Assembly (NCBI GenBank): GCA_019873665.1
Contig: JAIOAV010000037.1
Location: 1-34,597 of the forward strand
From: Chloroflexota bacterium
Lineage (GTDB): Bacteria; Chloroflexota; Anaerolineae; JAAYEA01
Direction: 5' to 3'
Length of the DNA: 34,597 bases
Below, piece by piece: positions 18,025 through 26,361 of the stretch. The notes beneath the pieces are model-generated. The model saw nothing but the letters and a program-made list of their open reading frames with translations, ran no database searches and was not told the DNA's origin. The position numbers and the translations under genes are program-made. The first letter of the stretch is position 1, and each line of letters opens with the position of its first letter.

Positions 18025-18984
18025 TTACTTCCTCAGGCTTGCCAGTTTTCGGAAAAGCTCGAGCTCTTGCTCCGATAGCTTTTGCGGCAGGACTACCTGC
18101 ACCTCGGCATAGAGGTCACCGCGCTGATCCGGCGCTTTGAGACGCGGCATCCCCTGCCCGCGCAGACGGATTGTCTGCCCGTTCTGCGTGCCCGCCGGGA
18201 TCTTGAGCATCAAATTGCCCGTCAAAGTCTGCACCCTCGCCTCTCCACCCAAGATCGCGGTATAGAGATCGACCGGCACAGTAGTGCGAAGATCGTCGCC
18301 ATCGCGTGTGAAATTGGGGTGCGGCCGTACAGATACTACAAGATAGAGGTCGCCATTGGGGCCACCCCCAAATCCCGGCGCTCCTTCGCCGGCGATGCGG
18401 ATTCGCGATCCGTTATCCACTCCCGGCGGAATCTTGACCTCCAGACGACGGTTTCCCAGTTGAAGCAGCCTGGTTGAGCCCTGCATCGCTTCTTGCAGTG
18501 TCACTTCCACCGGTTGCTCGATATCCTGTCCCTTTATTGTGCGCTGTCGGGTCTGTGTTCTGGTGCCAGTGCCGCGCATTCCCCCGAAGAGAGCTTCGAA
18601 AAAGTCGGAGAAACCCCCGGCTCCGCTCCCGCCCGCGCCGCCGCCGAACAGGTCATTCAGATCCACATACTCGGTGTAGACGCGCTGTCCGTCGGTCTGC
18701 GCGCGTGCGCCGCCATACTGCCGCCAGAAATCCTCCGGTGACCGACCAGAACTCTCCCATTGCTGCCAGTTGCTGCCGAATTGGTCATATTTGCGGCGTT
18801 TCTCCGGATCCGTGAGCACCTCATGAGCTTCATTGATCTCCTTGAAGCGCTCCTCGGCCTGCTTATCCCCAGGATTCACATCCGGGTGATACTTGCGTGC
18901 CAGCCGACGGTATGCTTTCTTGATCTCTTTGTCACTGGCATTTCGGTCCACACCCAGTATCTTGTAATAGTCCTTGTAGTCCAT
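18025..18984 (-). CDS. dnaJ: type II DnaJ/CbpA-like co-chaperone
   Basis: A 319-residue J-protein. J domain (about 3-70) with HPD at 33-35, then a Gly/Phe-rich linker (about 108-140, [14 protein letters not shown]), then two C-terminal substrate-binding domains (about 155-310). The four CxxCxGxG zinc-finger repeats of type I DnaJ are absent, so this is a CbpA-like type II J-protein that stimulates DnaK ATPase. No dnaK or grpE lies in the window. The start at ATG 18984 ([12 protein letters not shown]) fits family N-termini; a start at 19026 would add 14 residues without a good ribosome binding site. It is the first gene of the - strand stress cluster, with a consensus promoter about 110 bases upstream. 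Confidence 0.9.
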   Translation of the reverse strand: MDYKDYYKILGVDRNASDKEIKKAYRRLARKYHPDVNPGDKQAEERFKEINEAHEVLTDPEKRRKYDQFGSNWQQWESSGRSPEDFWRQYGGARAQTDGQRVYTEYVDLNDLFGGGAGGSGAGGFSDFFEALFGGMRGTGTRTQTRQRTIKGQDIEQPVEVTLQEAMQGSTRLLQLGNRRLEVKIPPGVDNGSRIRIAGEGAPGFGGGPNGDLYLVVSVRPHPNFTRDGDDLRTTVPVDLYTAILGGEARVQTLTGNLMLKIPAGTQNGQTIRLRGQGMPRLKAPDQRGDLYAEVQVVLPQKLSEQELELFRKLASLRK

Positions 18985-19100
18985 TTTCTTGTCGCGCCTC
19001 GATCTTGGATTAGGCGTATGTGCCATGCGCCCGGCGGAAGCTCTCGTGCTTCGGCCCTTCAGCGAGGGCGTTATGACACAAGCCAGCAGACCGTCAACTC

Positions 19101-19129
19101 ATTATAGCAGGCCAGCCCCCTCTTGTCAA
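19101..19129 (-). promoter_or_regulatory. consensus sigma-70-type promoter of the dnaJ cluster
   Basis: Read on the - strand: TTGACA (19129-19124), a 17-base spacer and TATAAT (19106-19101), i.e. both hexamers perfect with ideal spacing. Such a strong promoter normally needs repression, which fits the HAIR-like site four bases upstream of the -35. Predicted leader about 110 nt. Confidence 0.8.
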
Positions 19130-19132
19130 CAA

Positions 19133-19153
19133 CTTGATGATATCCGACTCAAC
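19133..19153. promoter_or_regulatory. HAIR-like HspR operator
   Basis: CTTGATG-N7-ACTCAAC matches the HAIR consensus CTTGAGT-N7-ACTCAAG at 11 of 14 positions with exact spacing. It abuts the -35 of the dnaJ promoter and lies between the hexamers of a weaker + strand promoter candidate. hspR is encoded in the same cluster. Confidence 0.55.
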
Positions 19154-19164
19154 TTTCTTATAAA
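19135..19164 (+). promoter_or_regulatory. possible distal promoter for hsp20
   Basis: TTGATG (19135-19140), an 18-base spacer and TATAAA (19159-19164) face hsp20. It would give a leader of about 230 nt and overlaps the HAIR-like site. Weaker than the proximal promoter; may be chance. Confidence 0.3.
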
Positions 19165-19199
19165 AGTCTAATGGATATCTGGCGTTGTCCTTTTCGCCT

Positions 19200-19226
19200 A
19201 AGCCCGACTCGCTCTGAAGCGGGCTT
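19200..19226. other. unexplained hairpin in divergent region
   Basis: AAGCCCG (19200-19206) and CGGGCTT (19220-19226) form a 7-base stem with a 13-base loop. It has no U-run on either side. Between it and 19335 I see no coding sequence or other clear site. Confidence 0.35.
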
Positions 19227-19335
19227 GCGCCATCGCGCCGCCACCACGTGGTAGCGACCGGTATGGAGTAAACGCGAGTTCATTGGGTGAGCGACATGAC
19301 AACACGGATTCATATATAACTCTAACACAGAAATC

Positions 19336-19364
19336 TTGACAGGCGTGCACGCTCGCGCTAATAT
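19336..19364 (+). promoter_or_regulatory. proximal promoter of hsp20
   Basis: Perfect TTGACA (19336-19341), 17-base spacer, TAATAT (19359-19364, 4 of 6). The hsp20 ATG lies 38 bases after the -10, preceded by GGAGG twice (near 19366 and 19387). Confidence 0.6.
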
Positions 19365-19402
19365 AGGAGGCGAAAGAAATCCGCGGAAGGAGGTGGAGGA
19401 CC

Positions 19403-19852
19403 ATGAGAAGCCTCGTACGTTGGGAACCATTCAGCGATTTGATTTCTCTGCGTGACGCGATGGATCGTCTCTTTGAGGAGAGCTTTGTGCGGCCGACCTC
19501 ACGCGTTCTTGCGCCATGGGGCGGCAGCGAGCTGGCGATCGATATGTATGAAGCCGATAATCACATCGTGGTCAAGGCTTCCACGCCGGGCGTCAAGCCA
19601 GAGGATATTGACATCTCCGTGTCGGGGAATACCCTGACCATCAAGGGTGAGACCAAGCAGGAGCAAGAGGTCAAGGAGGAGAATTACATCCGGCGTGAGC
19701 GTCGGTATGGTAGCTTCATGCGCTCGATCCCTCTGCCGACCGATGTGAACGCGGACAAGGCTGAGGCCGAATTCGAGAACGGTGTCTTGACGATCAAGAT
19801 ACCGCGCGCGGAAGAGGCGAAGGCCAAGACGATCAAGATCTCGAAGAAGTAA
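19403..19852 (+). CDS. hsp20: small heat-shock protein (Hsp20/alpha-crystallin)
   Basis: A 149-residue small heat-shock protein. A short N-terminal arm (about 1-40) with the W-x-P-F and L-R-D-A-M-D-R-L-F stretches is followed by the alpha-crystallin domain (about 42-135), including FENGVLTIKIP near its end, and a C-terminal I-x-I motif (IKI) used for oligomer assembly. It holds unfolding proteins for later refolding by DnaK/ClpB. GGAGGTGGAGG precedes the ATG. It is transcribed away from the dnaJ cluster and ended by a strong terminator, so it is a single-gene unit. Confidence 0.95.
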   Translation: MRSLVRWEPFSDLISLRDAMDRLFEESFVRPTSRVLAPWGGSELAIDMYEADNHIVVKASTPGVKPEDIDISVSGNTLTIKGETKQEQEVKEENYIRRERRYGSFMRSIPLPTDVNADKAEAEFENGVLTIKIPRAEEAKAKTIKISKK

Positions 19853-19880
19853 GGGACATCTTGCGATGCAGGATTGAAAA

Positions 19881-19913
19881 GGCGACCGATCTACATCGGT
19901 CGCCTTGTTTTTT
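19881..19913 (+). terminator. rho-independent terminator of hsp20
   Basis: Perfect 10-base stem GGCGACCGAT / ATCGGTCGCC with a CTAC loop, followed by TTGTTTTTTG, 28 bases after the hsp20 stop. Confidence 0.92.
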
Positions 19914-19936
19914 GCCTGCAACTTGAGACATATGAA

Positions 19937-19968
19937 AAGGAGGGGTCTCTCTAAAGAGGCCCCTCCTT
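19937..19968 (-). terminator. terminator of groES-groEL
   Basis: Arms AAGGAGGGGTCTCT (19937-19950) and AGAGGCCCCTCCTT (19955-19968) pair over 14 positions with one wobble around a 4-base loop. On the - strand the stem runs into CCTTTTC, shortly after the groEL stop. Confidence 0.75.
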
Positions 19969-19987
19969 GGCGAAAGCGGCTTTTGGC

Positions 19988-21619
19988 TTAGTACTCGGGC
20001 ATCGGCGCCGGCGCCGGCTTTTCCTTTTCCGGCACGTCGGTGATGAGCGCTTCCGTCGTCAAGATCATGGCCGCGATAGAGGCCGCGTTCTGCACTGCGG
20101 ACCGCGTCACCTTGACCGGGTCCATGATGCCGCGCTCGAACATATCCACATACTCGTCGGCGATCACGTCGTAGGCGATATTCGGATCGTTCTTCTCCTG
20201 CTGCAAACGACGCACTGTCTCGATCGCCACAGCGCCATCGTGCCCCGCATTCTCGACGATGCCGCGCATCGGCGCTTCCAGCGCGCGACGCATCATCTTG
20301 ACGCCGGTCTCCTCGTCAGGATAGTTGGTCTTGACGGCGTCCAGCGCAGGAATCGCGTTGATCAGCGCCACGCCGCCGCCGGGAACCATACCCTCCTCAA
20401 CCGCAGCGCGGGTCGCGGAGAGCGCGTCCTCGACGCGATGCTTCTTCTCTTTCAGCTCGACTTCGGTGGCAGCGCCCACACGAATGACCGCCACGCCACT
20501 GGCCAGCTTGGCCATGCGCTCCTGAAGCTTCTCGCGGTCATAGTCGGAGGTAGTTGTCTCGATCTGGGCCTTGATCTGCTCAATGCGGCCCTTGATATCC
20601 GCCTCTTTGCCGTGCCCGCCCACGATGGTCGTCTCGTCCTTGTTGGAGACGACGCGATCGGCGCGACCGAGGTCATTGATGGTGACGCTCTCTAGCTTGC
20701 GGCCCATCTTTTCGGTGATGACCTGCGCGCCGGTCAGGATGGCAATATCCTGCAGCATTGCTTCACGGCGATCGCCGAATCCGGGCGCTTTTACGGCGAG
20801 CACGTTGAGCATGCCACGTAGCTTGTTCAGCACCAGGGTGGCAAGCGCCTCACCCTCCACATCCTCGGCGATCACCAGCAGCTCACGCTTGCCGATCTGC
20901 ACAAGCTTCTCCAGGATCGGCACAATGTCAGCCACTGCGGAGACTTTTTTATCGGTAACGAGGATGTAGGGCTCAGCCAGCTCGGCTTCCATCCGCTCAG
21001 GGTTGGTCACGAAATAAGGGGAGATATAGCCACGATCGAGCTGCATACCTTCGACATACTCGGTCTCAAAAGCCAGGCCCTTGGACTCCTCGACGGTGAT
21101 GACGCCGTCCTTGCCGACTTTGTCCATCACTTCGGCGATGAGGTTCCCGATCTCGCGATCACCGGCGGAAATAGCCGCGATGTTGGCGATGTCCTCTTTG
21201 GTCTTGACTTCGCGCGCTTGGTCCTTAATCGCCTTGACAACGGCTTCGCAAGCCGCCTCAATGCCGCGCTTGATCAACATAGGGTTGGCGCCGGCGGCCA
21301 CGTTCTTGAGACCTTCCGTCACCAGCGAATGGGCGAGAACGGTCGCGGTCGTGGTGCCATCGCCAGCCACATCATTGGTCTTGGTGGCCGCTTCCTTCAG
21401 AAGCTGGGCACCCATATTCTCGTACGGATCCTGCAGTTCGATCTCTTTGGCAACCGTTACGCCGTCATGGGTGATGGTCGGGGCGCCGAACTTTTTGTCC
21501 AGCGCAACATTGCGACCCTTGGGGCCAAGTGTCGTGCCAACAGCAGTTGCCATCGTATCAATGCCGCGCTTGAGTGCACGTCGCGCTTCCTCGGAGAAAA
21601 CGAGTTGCTTTGCAGCCAT
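19988..21619 (-). CDS. groL: 60 kDa chaperonin GroEL
   Basis: A 543-residue group I chaperonin, the usual length. Seen: N-terminal [13 protein letters not shown]-binding loop [10 protein letters not shown] (29-38), D87-GTTT of the nucleotide site, and the chaperonin signature [12 protein letters not shown] near 405. It folds proteins in a double ring with GroES. The C-terminus ends in PAPAPMPEY instead of the GGM repeats common in proteobacterial GroEL; many other phyla also lack these. GGAGG precedes the ATG. It is second gene of the groES-groEL operon, 58 bases after groES. Confidence 0.98.
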   Translation of the reverse strand: MAAKQLVFSEEARRALKRGIDTMATAVGTTLGPKGRNVALDKKFGAPTITHDGVTVAKEIELQDPYENMGAQLLKEAATKTNDVAGDGTTTATVLAHSLVTEGLKNVAAGANPMLIKRGIEAACEAVVKAIKDQAREVKTKEDIANIAAISAGDREIGNLIAEVMDKVGKDGVITVEESKGLAFETEYVEGMQLDRGYISPYFVTNPERMEAELAEPYILVTDKKVSAVADIVPILEKLVQIGKRELLVIAEDVEGEALATLVLNKLRGMLNVLAVKAPGFGDRREAMLQDIAILTGAQVITEKMGRKLESVTINDLGRADRVVSNKDETTIVGGHGKEADIKGRIEQIKAQIETTTSDYDREKLQERMAKLASGVAVIRVGAATEVELKEKKHRVEDALSATRAAVEEGMVPGGGVALINAIPALDAVKTNYPDEETGVKMMRRALEAPMRGIVENAGHDGAVAIETVRRLQQEKNDPNIAYDVIADEYVDMFERGIMDPVKVTRSAVQNAASIAAMILTTEALITDVPEKEKPAPAPMPEY

Positions 21620-21677
21620 ATGATCAGTCCCTCCTTCTGGGTTTTCGTTTCAGTCTGCTATTCAGGATTCCGGTCTC

Positions 21678-21977
21678 TTATTCGGTAACAACAACAGCGA
21701 GGATATCCTTCTCGCCCAAGATCAGGTACTTCTTGTCCTTGATCTTGATCTCGGTGCCGGCATACTTGGCGAAGAGGACCTGGTCATTCACTTTGACTTC
21801 CATCGGCGAATACGTGCCATCGTCCAGGAGTCTGCCCTTGCCGACTGCCAGGATGACGCCCTTCTGCGGCTTTTCCTTGGCGGTCTCTGGCAACACGATG
21901 CCACCGGGCGTCATCTCTTGCTCTTCGATCGGTTCAACGATTACACGATCGGCCAGCGGTTTGAGATTGAGAGCCAT
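21678..21977 (-). CDS. groS: 10 kDa co-chaperonin GroES
   Basis: A 99-residue GroES. The N-terminal [12 protein letters not shown] strand, the mobile loop (about 18-35, containing TPGGIVLPE) that binds GroEL, and the C-terminal [10 protein letters not shown] strand are all present. AAGGAGGT lies just upstream of ATG 21977. It is first in the operon, under a CIRCE-containing promoter, so it should be repressed by HrcA and induced by heat. Confidence 0.98.
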   Translation of the reverse strand: MALNLKPLADRVIVEPIEEQEMTPGGIVLPETAKEKPQKGVILAVGKGRLLDDGTYSPMEVKVNDQVLFAKYAGTEIKIKDKKYLILGEKDILAVVVTE

Positions 21978-22017
21978 TTTCCCCGTACCTCCTTGCTGAT
22001 TTTAGTCTCTTGTGTTC

Positions 22018-22044
22018 TTAGCACTCGAACGGGTAGAGTGCTAA
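22018..22044. promoter_or_regulatory. CIRCE operator (HrcA-binding)
   Basis: Perfect TTAGCACTC-N9-GAGTGCTAA. It lies 40 bases upstream of groES, in the predicted start of the transcript just downstream of the -10, the classic position for HrcA repression. hrcA is not in the window. Confidence 0.98.
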
Positions 22045-22054
22045 TCCGCGGCCT

Positions 22055-22082
22055 ATTATACGCACTTGTGCGCAAAAGTCAA
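22055..22082 (-). promoter_or_regulatory. groESL promoter
   Basis: On the - strand: TTGACT (22082-22077), 16-base spacer, perfect TATAAT (22060-22055), with CIRCE immediately downstream. Confidence 0.88.
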
Positions 22083-22090
22083 GTGGCATT

Positions 22091-22118
22091 TTAGCACTTG
22101 AGGAGTGGTGTTTGCTAA
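22091..22118. promoter_or_regulatory. degenerate second CIRCE-like repeat
   Basis: TTAGCACTT-N10-GTTTGCTAA upstream of the groESL -35. Arms match CIRCE at 8/9 and 7/9, but the spacer is 10 instead of 9. It may be an eroded or auxiliary HrcA site. Confidence 0.4.
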
Positions 22119-22134
22119 CGAGGAAAGAGGCGTT

Positions 22135-23121
22135 CTATGTATAGTGGCCGTACCTGACAAAGGCGCGGCAGGCCATCTCCTGCACTTGCGGATCCAGACC
22201 GATGGCCGCGTTATCCGCATAGTAGCCTGCCACAAAGCCGCCCCCTTTGCTACCGAGAAGCTCGATCATCAACCTAGCCTCTGCCTCGATCAAGGCGGGA
22301 TCTCGGGTCTGCAGCGTGGTCTGGATGTCCACCGGACACCAGAAGGGGATCTGGCCTGACCATTGCGCCAGAACGTCAAGGCCATGCAGACGCGGCTGAT
22401 CGAACTGCAACAGGTCAATACCCGCTTCGATCAGATCGGAAATGATGGCTGTCATCTTGCCGCACGAGTGCATGAAAACCTTGAGGTCGTGATCGTGCGC
22501 CGCTGCGCAGAGCCGCACAAAGCCGGGTTTGAATAGATCGCGCCACAAGTCCGGGCTGATCATCAGCCCCTGCTGCGTGCCCCAGTCCTCCGGGAACATG
22601 ACCGCGTCCACGCCGATGCGGGCATACTGCTGGATCATCTCCTCGAGCAGATCGTCCACGCGCCGCGCCAAGATGCGGATCGGGTCCGGGCTGAGCACCA
22701 GATCCATGAGATACTGATCCAAGCGCCGTAGCTTGCGCGAAATGTTGAAGGCAAAACCGGGGAGGCCGCCCACCCTATACTTGTCTCCTGCCTTCTCCCG
22801 AAGTGCCCATCGCGCTCGTTCGTAATAAGCCGGATTCGCCAGATCAGGCAGCGGGATCGTCGCCGCGTCTGCCAGGTCTGCCAGTGCCCCGCGGATCACT
22901 TCGCCCTTGCCTGTGTCGCCAAGACGACTCCAGGTGTTCCCCCACTCGTCAACGCGCTCCCAGCGATGGCCGGATACGCGACGCCATTGCGATCGCGCTA
23001 CGCGCGGGTAATCAACGCTGACGCCGAAAAAGTCGTGCCAATAGGGTGGCGGCAAACTGGCGGGGATCCGTTCGGGTTGGCGGAACTCGAGGCAACGAGT
23101 TACGATCTCACGCGAATCCAC
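22135..23121 (-). CDS. uroporphyrinogen decarboxylase (URO-D) family protein
   Basis: A 328-residue URO-D/MtaA/CmuA-like TIM-barrel protein. Typical pieces: PEDWGTQQGLMISPDLWRDL (177-196), the HSCG motif (218-221) whose His and Cys can bind zinc in the methyltransferase branch, and a late GGGFVAGYYAD segment. True HemE has a different N-terminal arginine-rich motif that is not evident, so a corrinoid-dependent methyl- or demethylase-like role, or a carbohydrate-linked paralogue, is more likely; no corrinoid protein is nearby. The start is GTG 23121, five bases after the transporter stop. It is the last gene of the - strand metabolic cluster. Confidence 0.8.
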   Translation of the reverse strand: MDSREIVTRCLEFRQPERIPASLPPPYWHDFFGVSVDYPRVARSQWRRVSGHRWERVDEWGNTWSRLGDTGKGEVIRGALADLADAATIPLPDLANPAYYERARWALREKAGDKYRVGGLPGFAFNISRKLRRLDQYLMDLVLSPDPIRILARRVDDLLEEMIQQYARIGVDAVMFPEDWGTQQGLMISPDLWRDLFKPGFVRLCAAAHDHDLKVFMHSCGKMTAIISDLIEAGIDLLQFDQPRLHGLDVLAQWSGQIPFWCPVDIQTTLQTRDPALIEAEARLMIELLGSKGGGFVAGYYADNAAIGLDPQVQEMACRAFVRYGHYT

Positions 23122-23126
23122 TGGGC

Positions 23127-24071
23127 CTAGGGCCTTTCTACCTCACAGGACGGCATGCTGACATCCTCTCGCACGAGCGCAAGGCGCAGGCGGTCAGATT
23201 GAACCACGGCCATTGTGCCGGCAAGCACCAGGAGCGCGCCGAGGATCATCATCGGGCTGACACTCTCGTGCAAGAGCCAGAGCGAGAGCAGCAGTGTGAT
23301 GAATATGCTCGAGTTTGTGACGATGACACCGGTGGTGGCGGAGCAGCGTTTGTATCCCTCACCGAGGAAGATGAAACTGCCGCCGGTGAGGATGATGCCG
23401 AGGAAGAGGGCCAGTGCCCACGAAGTCAGGCTGTAGCTCCGGCCAAGACCGCCGCTCCACCAGGCAAAGGGGAACGTCAGCGCCGTCGCCCAGCCAAAGA
23501 CCGGCAAGAGCATCTCCGATACCGACATCCTGGCCGTGAGCACCTTCTGCGACATAAAGTGGAAGGCGGAGGCGATACCTGAGATGAACATCAGCGCGTT
23601 GCCGAGGGCATAGCGTGGCTCGGTGAGCACCTCCCAGCCCTGTCCGTTCCACCAGAGAAGCGCCAGACCACTGAGCGAGAGCAGCAACCCCGGCCACTTG
23701 CCTTGCAGTCGCTCCCCCATGATCAGCCACGCCAGCAGCACGGTTGTCACGGTTTGCACCGGCAAGGTGATTGTGGCGGCATTCGATGGCACCAGGGTCA
23801 TGCCCACGTTATAGATGATATAGTTTCCCGCACGCCCCAGCGCGCCGAGAAGGATCCATGGCAGGAACCACTTGAGGCCCCGAAAGGAGCGTCGCTCTCG
23901 CCACACCAGCGGCACAAAGACAAGCGTGGCGAGCAAGACGCGCAAGAAGGAAATCGTATGGGGGTCCATCTCCCATGTCAGGCGCTTGACGGTGGAGGCG
24001 ACAAAGCCCCAGCAGGCAGCTGATGCTAGGAGGTAGAGGACCCCTATCGTGTTCTCGCGGCGGCTCAACAT
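23127..24071 (-). CDS. EamA/DMT-family transporter
   Basis: A 314-residue integral membrane protein with about ten hydrophobic helices in two similar halves, each an EamA repeat (first about 10-140, second about 155-290). The end of the first half has the usual E-R-L-Q-G-K-W-P-G segment and the second has a corresponding H-E-S-V-S-P-M-M stretch. The drug/metabolite transporter superfamily exports or exchanges amino acids, sugars or metabolites; substrate cannot be told. It lies between the GH123-like gene and the URO-D gene on the same strand, 65 bases after the former. Confidence 0.88.
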   Translation of the reverse strand: MLSRRENTIGVLYLLASAACWGFVASTVKRLTWEMDPHTISFLRVLLATLVFVPLVWRERRSFRGLKWFLPWILLGALGRAGNYIIYNVGMTLVPSNAATITLPVQTVTTVLLAWLIMGERLQGKWPGLLLSLSGLALLWWNGQGWEVLTEPRYALGNALMFISGIASAFHFMSQKVLTARMSVSEMLLPVFGWATALTFPFAWWSGGLGRSYSLTSWALALFLGIILTGGSFIFLGEGYKRCSATTGVIVTNSSIFITLLLSLWLLHESVSPMMILGALLVLAGTMAVVQSDRLRLALVREDVSMPSCEVERP

Positions 24072-24136
24072 GGCAGCATGTCCCGCAGGGTGCTAAAAGA
24101 CGGTTTGCGGCGATAGCGACAGGATGCCCGCGCCAT

Positions 24137-25924
24137 CTAGGATTTGCTCTCCGCCAGCGCCTCCAGCACCAGATGTCGCGCCGCTTCGTAGTCCGCCGGG
24201 TCCAGCGAGTACAACTCGTCGGCGCGCAACTGCGCCACCCGGCCAAAGTCGGCCACATTGTCGGTGCGCAAGATACGACGGAAGGCGTGCCGCAAGACGC
24301 TCTCCACCTTTGCCGCAGAGCATCTTTCTTCTAGCATCTTGAGCAGGGCGTACTCCTGAATGCCCGCGCGTAGCGCCTCGTAGCGCAATGTCTCCACCGG
24401 CTTGCCGTCAGGCCCTGGCAGGACAAAGTGCATGTCGCCCGCATTCCAGAAGGGGGCACGCCAGCTAATGCGCTCGTAGGGCCGCGCTGGCCAGAGGCAG
24501 AACGCCCAGCGCAGAAAGCCATCCAGCCCCAGCCGGTAGGTCAACCAGCCCAGCAACCGGCCCTCCACGAGAGGCGAGCGGAGGAAGGTGTTCGGGATCT
24601 GGGGGCTGCAGCAGATATACCAGCTCATTAGGCCGCCCTTGGCGTGCAGTTCCTCGGTCAAGCGCCGCGTCAGCTCCGGGTCGCGGCAGGCATAGGTGAG
24701 AAACGGCACAAAGTCCAGCACCTCTGGCTCTGCCTGTTGCATGAACTCGAAATGATTGATCGCCACCTTGTAGCGGAAATCGGGTGCCACCGCACGAATG
24801 AAGCGTAGCCGCTCGTTGAAGAGCGCCAGGTCTGCCGGCTCATCCGCTGCGATGCGCACGCGATCCATACGGCCCGTGCGCCGGAAATAGTCGGCCAACA
24901 GGCGGATGAACTCCGCCAGCTCGGCAGCGGTCCGCAGGTAGATCATCCTGCCGGACGCTTCATCGTAGCAGCGCACGCGGATCGAATCCGGCGCATCCGG
25001 CGCCACTTTGCCAAAACCGTATTCCTCATCCACCCAGATATTGAGCAGGCCGAATACCTCGATCTCCCGATCTATGCGGTGCTTGGCCGCCAGCCCCAGG
25101 AGCTTTTCGAGCTTGCTCATGTGGAGGTGCAACTCGCCATGGTGGTCGCGCGTGACATCAATGATCGCATGCTCATAGATGTAGGAAGGATAGTACGCGT
25201 CGCGAAAGCAACGTTGCCCTGACCAGGGCATCTCGGTCGCGATCACGGTGACCGCCTTTTGGCCCAGCCGTGATAGGCTGGCATAGTAGCCGTCGAGGAG
25301 GGCGAAATGCGCGTCGCTCCAGAGCGGAACATGGTGGTGCAGCGCCACGCTGGTGCAATGCTGCCAGAGGTCAAGGCGAAAGCTCCAAGAGGCAGGATCG
25401 GGCAGGGTCACATTCACCACATCTAGGGTCAATGTGCCATTCCATGTCTGTTCCTCGTCGCCAAAGCCGTATTGCGTGTACGCCTTCACTTCGCCCGCAT
25501 AGCTGCCTGCCGGCAGACTCGCAGGGATGTTCAGCCGCACATAGACCGCCTGTGGACGGGCGGCCATCACGGTGGTATGCGCGGCATGGTCGAAATACTC
25601 GGCGCGCCAGCGACGGTCATCGTCCTCGAGGTATCCCACGGGGTACGCCTCAATGGCTCCCTCTGGCAAGCCGGGGAAAGTGATCTCCAGCCGCACGCGA
25701 GGCACAAAGCCGAGCGGCGCCACCCAGTTGGCGCGGCTCAGCGTCAGGACGAACTCCTCCGGGGCCTGAAATAGGATCTGAAAGCCGACCACCTCATTGC
25801 GCGCTGCAACGAGCGCAGCGTGATCTTGTATCAGAGGGCGAATATCGGTTGTGCGATGCGACCACTCCAGCTTGACCATTGCGTCGGCCAAGCCGACCTG
25901 CAGCTCTGGCAGAACAGGCTTCAT
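24137..25924 (-). CDS. GH123-like glycoside hydrolase (DUF4091 domain)
   Basis: A 595-residue protein resembling glycoside hydrolase family 123 (beta-N-acetylgalactosaminidases) and the DUF4091 group. The N-terminal part (about 20-175) reads as a beta-sandwich; the middle (about 180-430) as a TIM barrel with the pair D361-E362 in ADEPAD, matching the Asp-Glu pair used for substrate-assisted catalysis in GH123; the end (about 435-545) has the DUF4091 pattern WYICCSPQIPNT and GFLRWAFCLWP. No signal peptide is seen, so it probably acts in the cytoplasm, unlike many secreted family members. Its ATG overlaps the stop of the HIT gene by four bases, so translation is coupled. True substrate is unproven. 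Confidence 0.8.
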   Translation of the reverse strand: MKPVLPELQVGLADAMVKLEWSHRTTDIRPLIQDHAALVAARNEVVGFQILFQAPEEFVLTLSRANWVAPLGFVPRVRLEITFPGLPEGAIEAYPVGYLEDDDRRWRAEYFDHAAHTTVMAARPQAVYVRLNIPASLPAGSYAGEVKAYTQYGFGDEEQTWNGTLTLDVVNVTLPDPASWSFRLDLWQHCTSVALHHHVPLWSDAHFALLDGYYASLSRLGQKAVTVIATEMPWSGQRCFRDAYYPSYIYEHAIIDVTRDHHGELHLHMSKLEKLLGLAAKHRIDREIEVFGLLNIWVDEEYGFGKVAPDAPDSIRVRCYDEASGRMIYLRTAAELAEFIRLLADYFRRTGRMDRVRIAADEPADLALFNERLRFIRAVAPDFRYKVAINHFEFMQQAEPEVLDFVPFLTYACRDPELTRRLTEELHAKGGLMSWYICCSPQIPNTFLRSPLVEGRLLGWLTYRLGLDGFLRWAFCLWPARPYERISWRAPFWNAGDMHFVLPGPDGKPVETLRYEALRAGIQEYALLKMLEERCSAAKVESVLRHAFRRILRTDNVADFGRVAQLRADELYSLDPADYEAARHLVLEALAESKS

Positions 25925-26358
25925 GGTGACTTCTCCTCAGTGATCTCTTTGCGTATGGCAGCAGCCATCTCATCTAGCTCGGCGCGCGGAGGCCGCTCGG
26001 GATGAGATGGCGGCAGGCGAAAGCCAAAACCGTCGCCGACATGGCGCGGCAGCATGTGGAGATGGATATGGAACACGTCCTGACCGCCAGCGCGTTCATT
26101 GGCGATCAGCAGATTCAGCCCCGCGGCATTCGTCGCCCGTTGCAGCGGCCCGGCCAGCCGCGCCGCCGCGGCCAAGAGCTTGCCCGCCAGCACCGGGGGA
26201 CAGTCGAAGATGTTCCGATGGTGCTCACGTGTGATGACGAGCAGGTGGCCAGGGTTGACCGGGCGGATGTCCATGAATGCCACCACGTCGGCATCCTCGT
26301 ACACGATACTGGCCGGGGCGCGGCCTGCCGCGATCTCGCAGAAGATGCACCTGTCCAC
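25921..26358 (-). CDS. HIT-family nucleotide hydrolase/transferase
   Basis: A 145-residue histidine-triad protein. H97-x-H99-x-H101 (HIHLHMLPR) is the triad, with H99 the expected nucleophile; C4 and C7 (CIFCEI) are the zinc-binding pair of HINT-like members, with His residues near 46. Members hydrolyse nucleoside phosphoramidates, Ap4A-like dinucleotides or nucleotide sugars. The C-terminal tail (106-145) is longer than that of minimal HINTs. The start is GTG 26358, three bases after the enoyl-CoA hydratase stop. Neighbours suggest a nucleotide-sugar or adenylate clean-up role, but this is inference. Confidence 0.92.
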   Translation of the reverse strand: MDRCIFCEIAAGRAPASIVYEDADVVAFMDIRPVNPGHLLVITREHHRNIFDCPPVLAGKLLAAAARLAGPLQRATNAAGLNLLIANERAGGQDVFHIHLHMLPRHVGDGFGFRLPPSHPERPPRAELDEMAAAIRKEITEEKSP

Positions 26359-26361
26359 GAT

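Noticed and set aside
18985-19026. Longer dnaJ N-terminus from ATG 19026
   Set aside because: J-proteins of this type begin right at the D-Y-K-D-Y-Y segment; the added 14 residues lack a ribosome binding site.
19054-19069. Small hairpin in the dnaJ leader as an RNA thermometer
   Set aside because: GCCCT/AGGGC is only five pairs and does not cover the ribosome binding site.
19200-19226. Hairpin as a terminator
   Set aside because: No U-run on either strand and no gene ends nearby.
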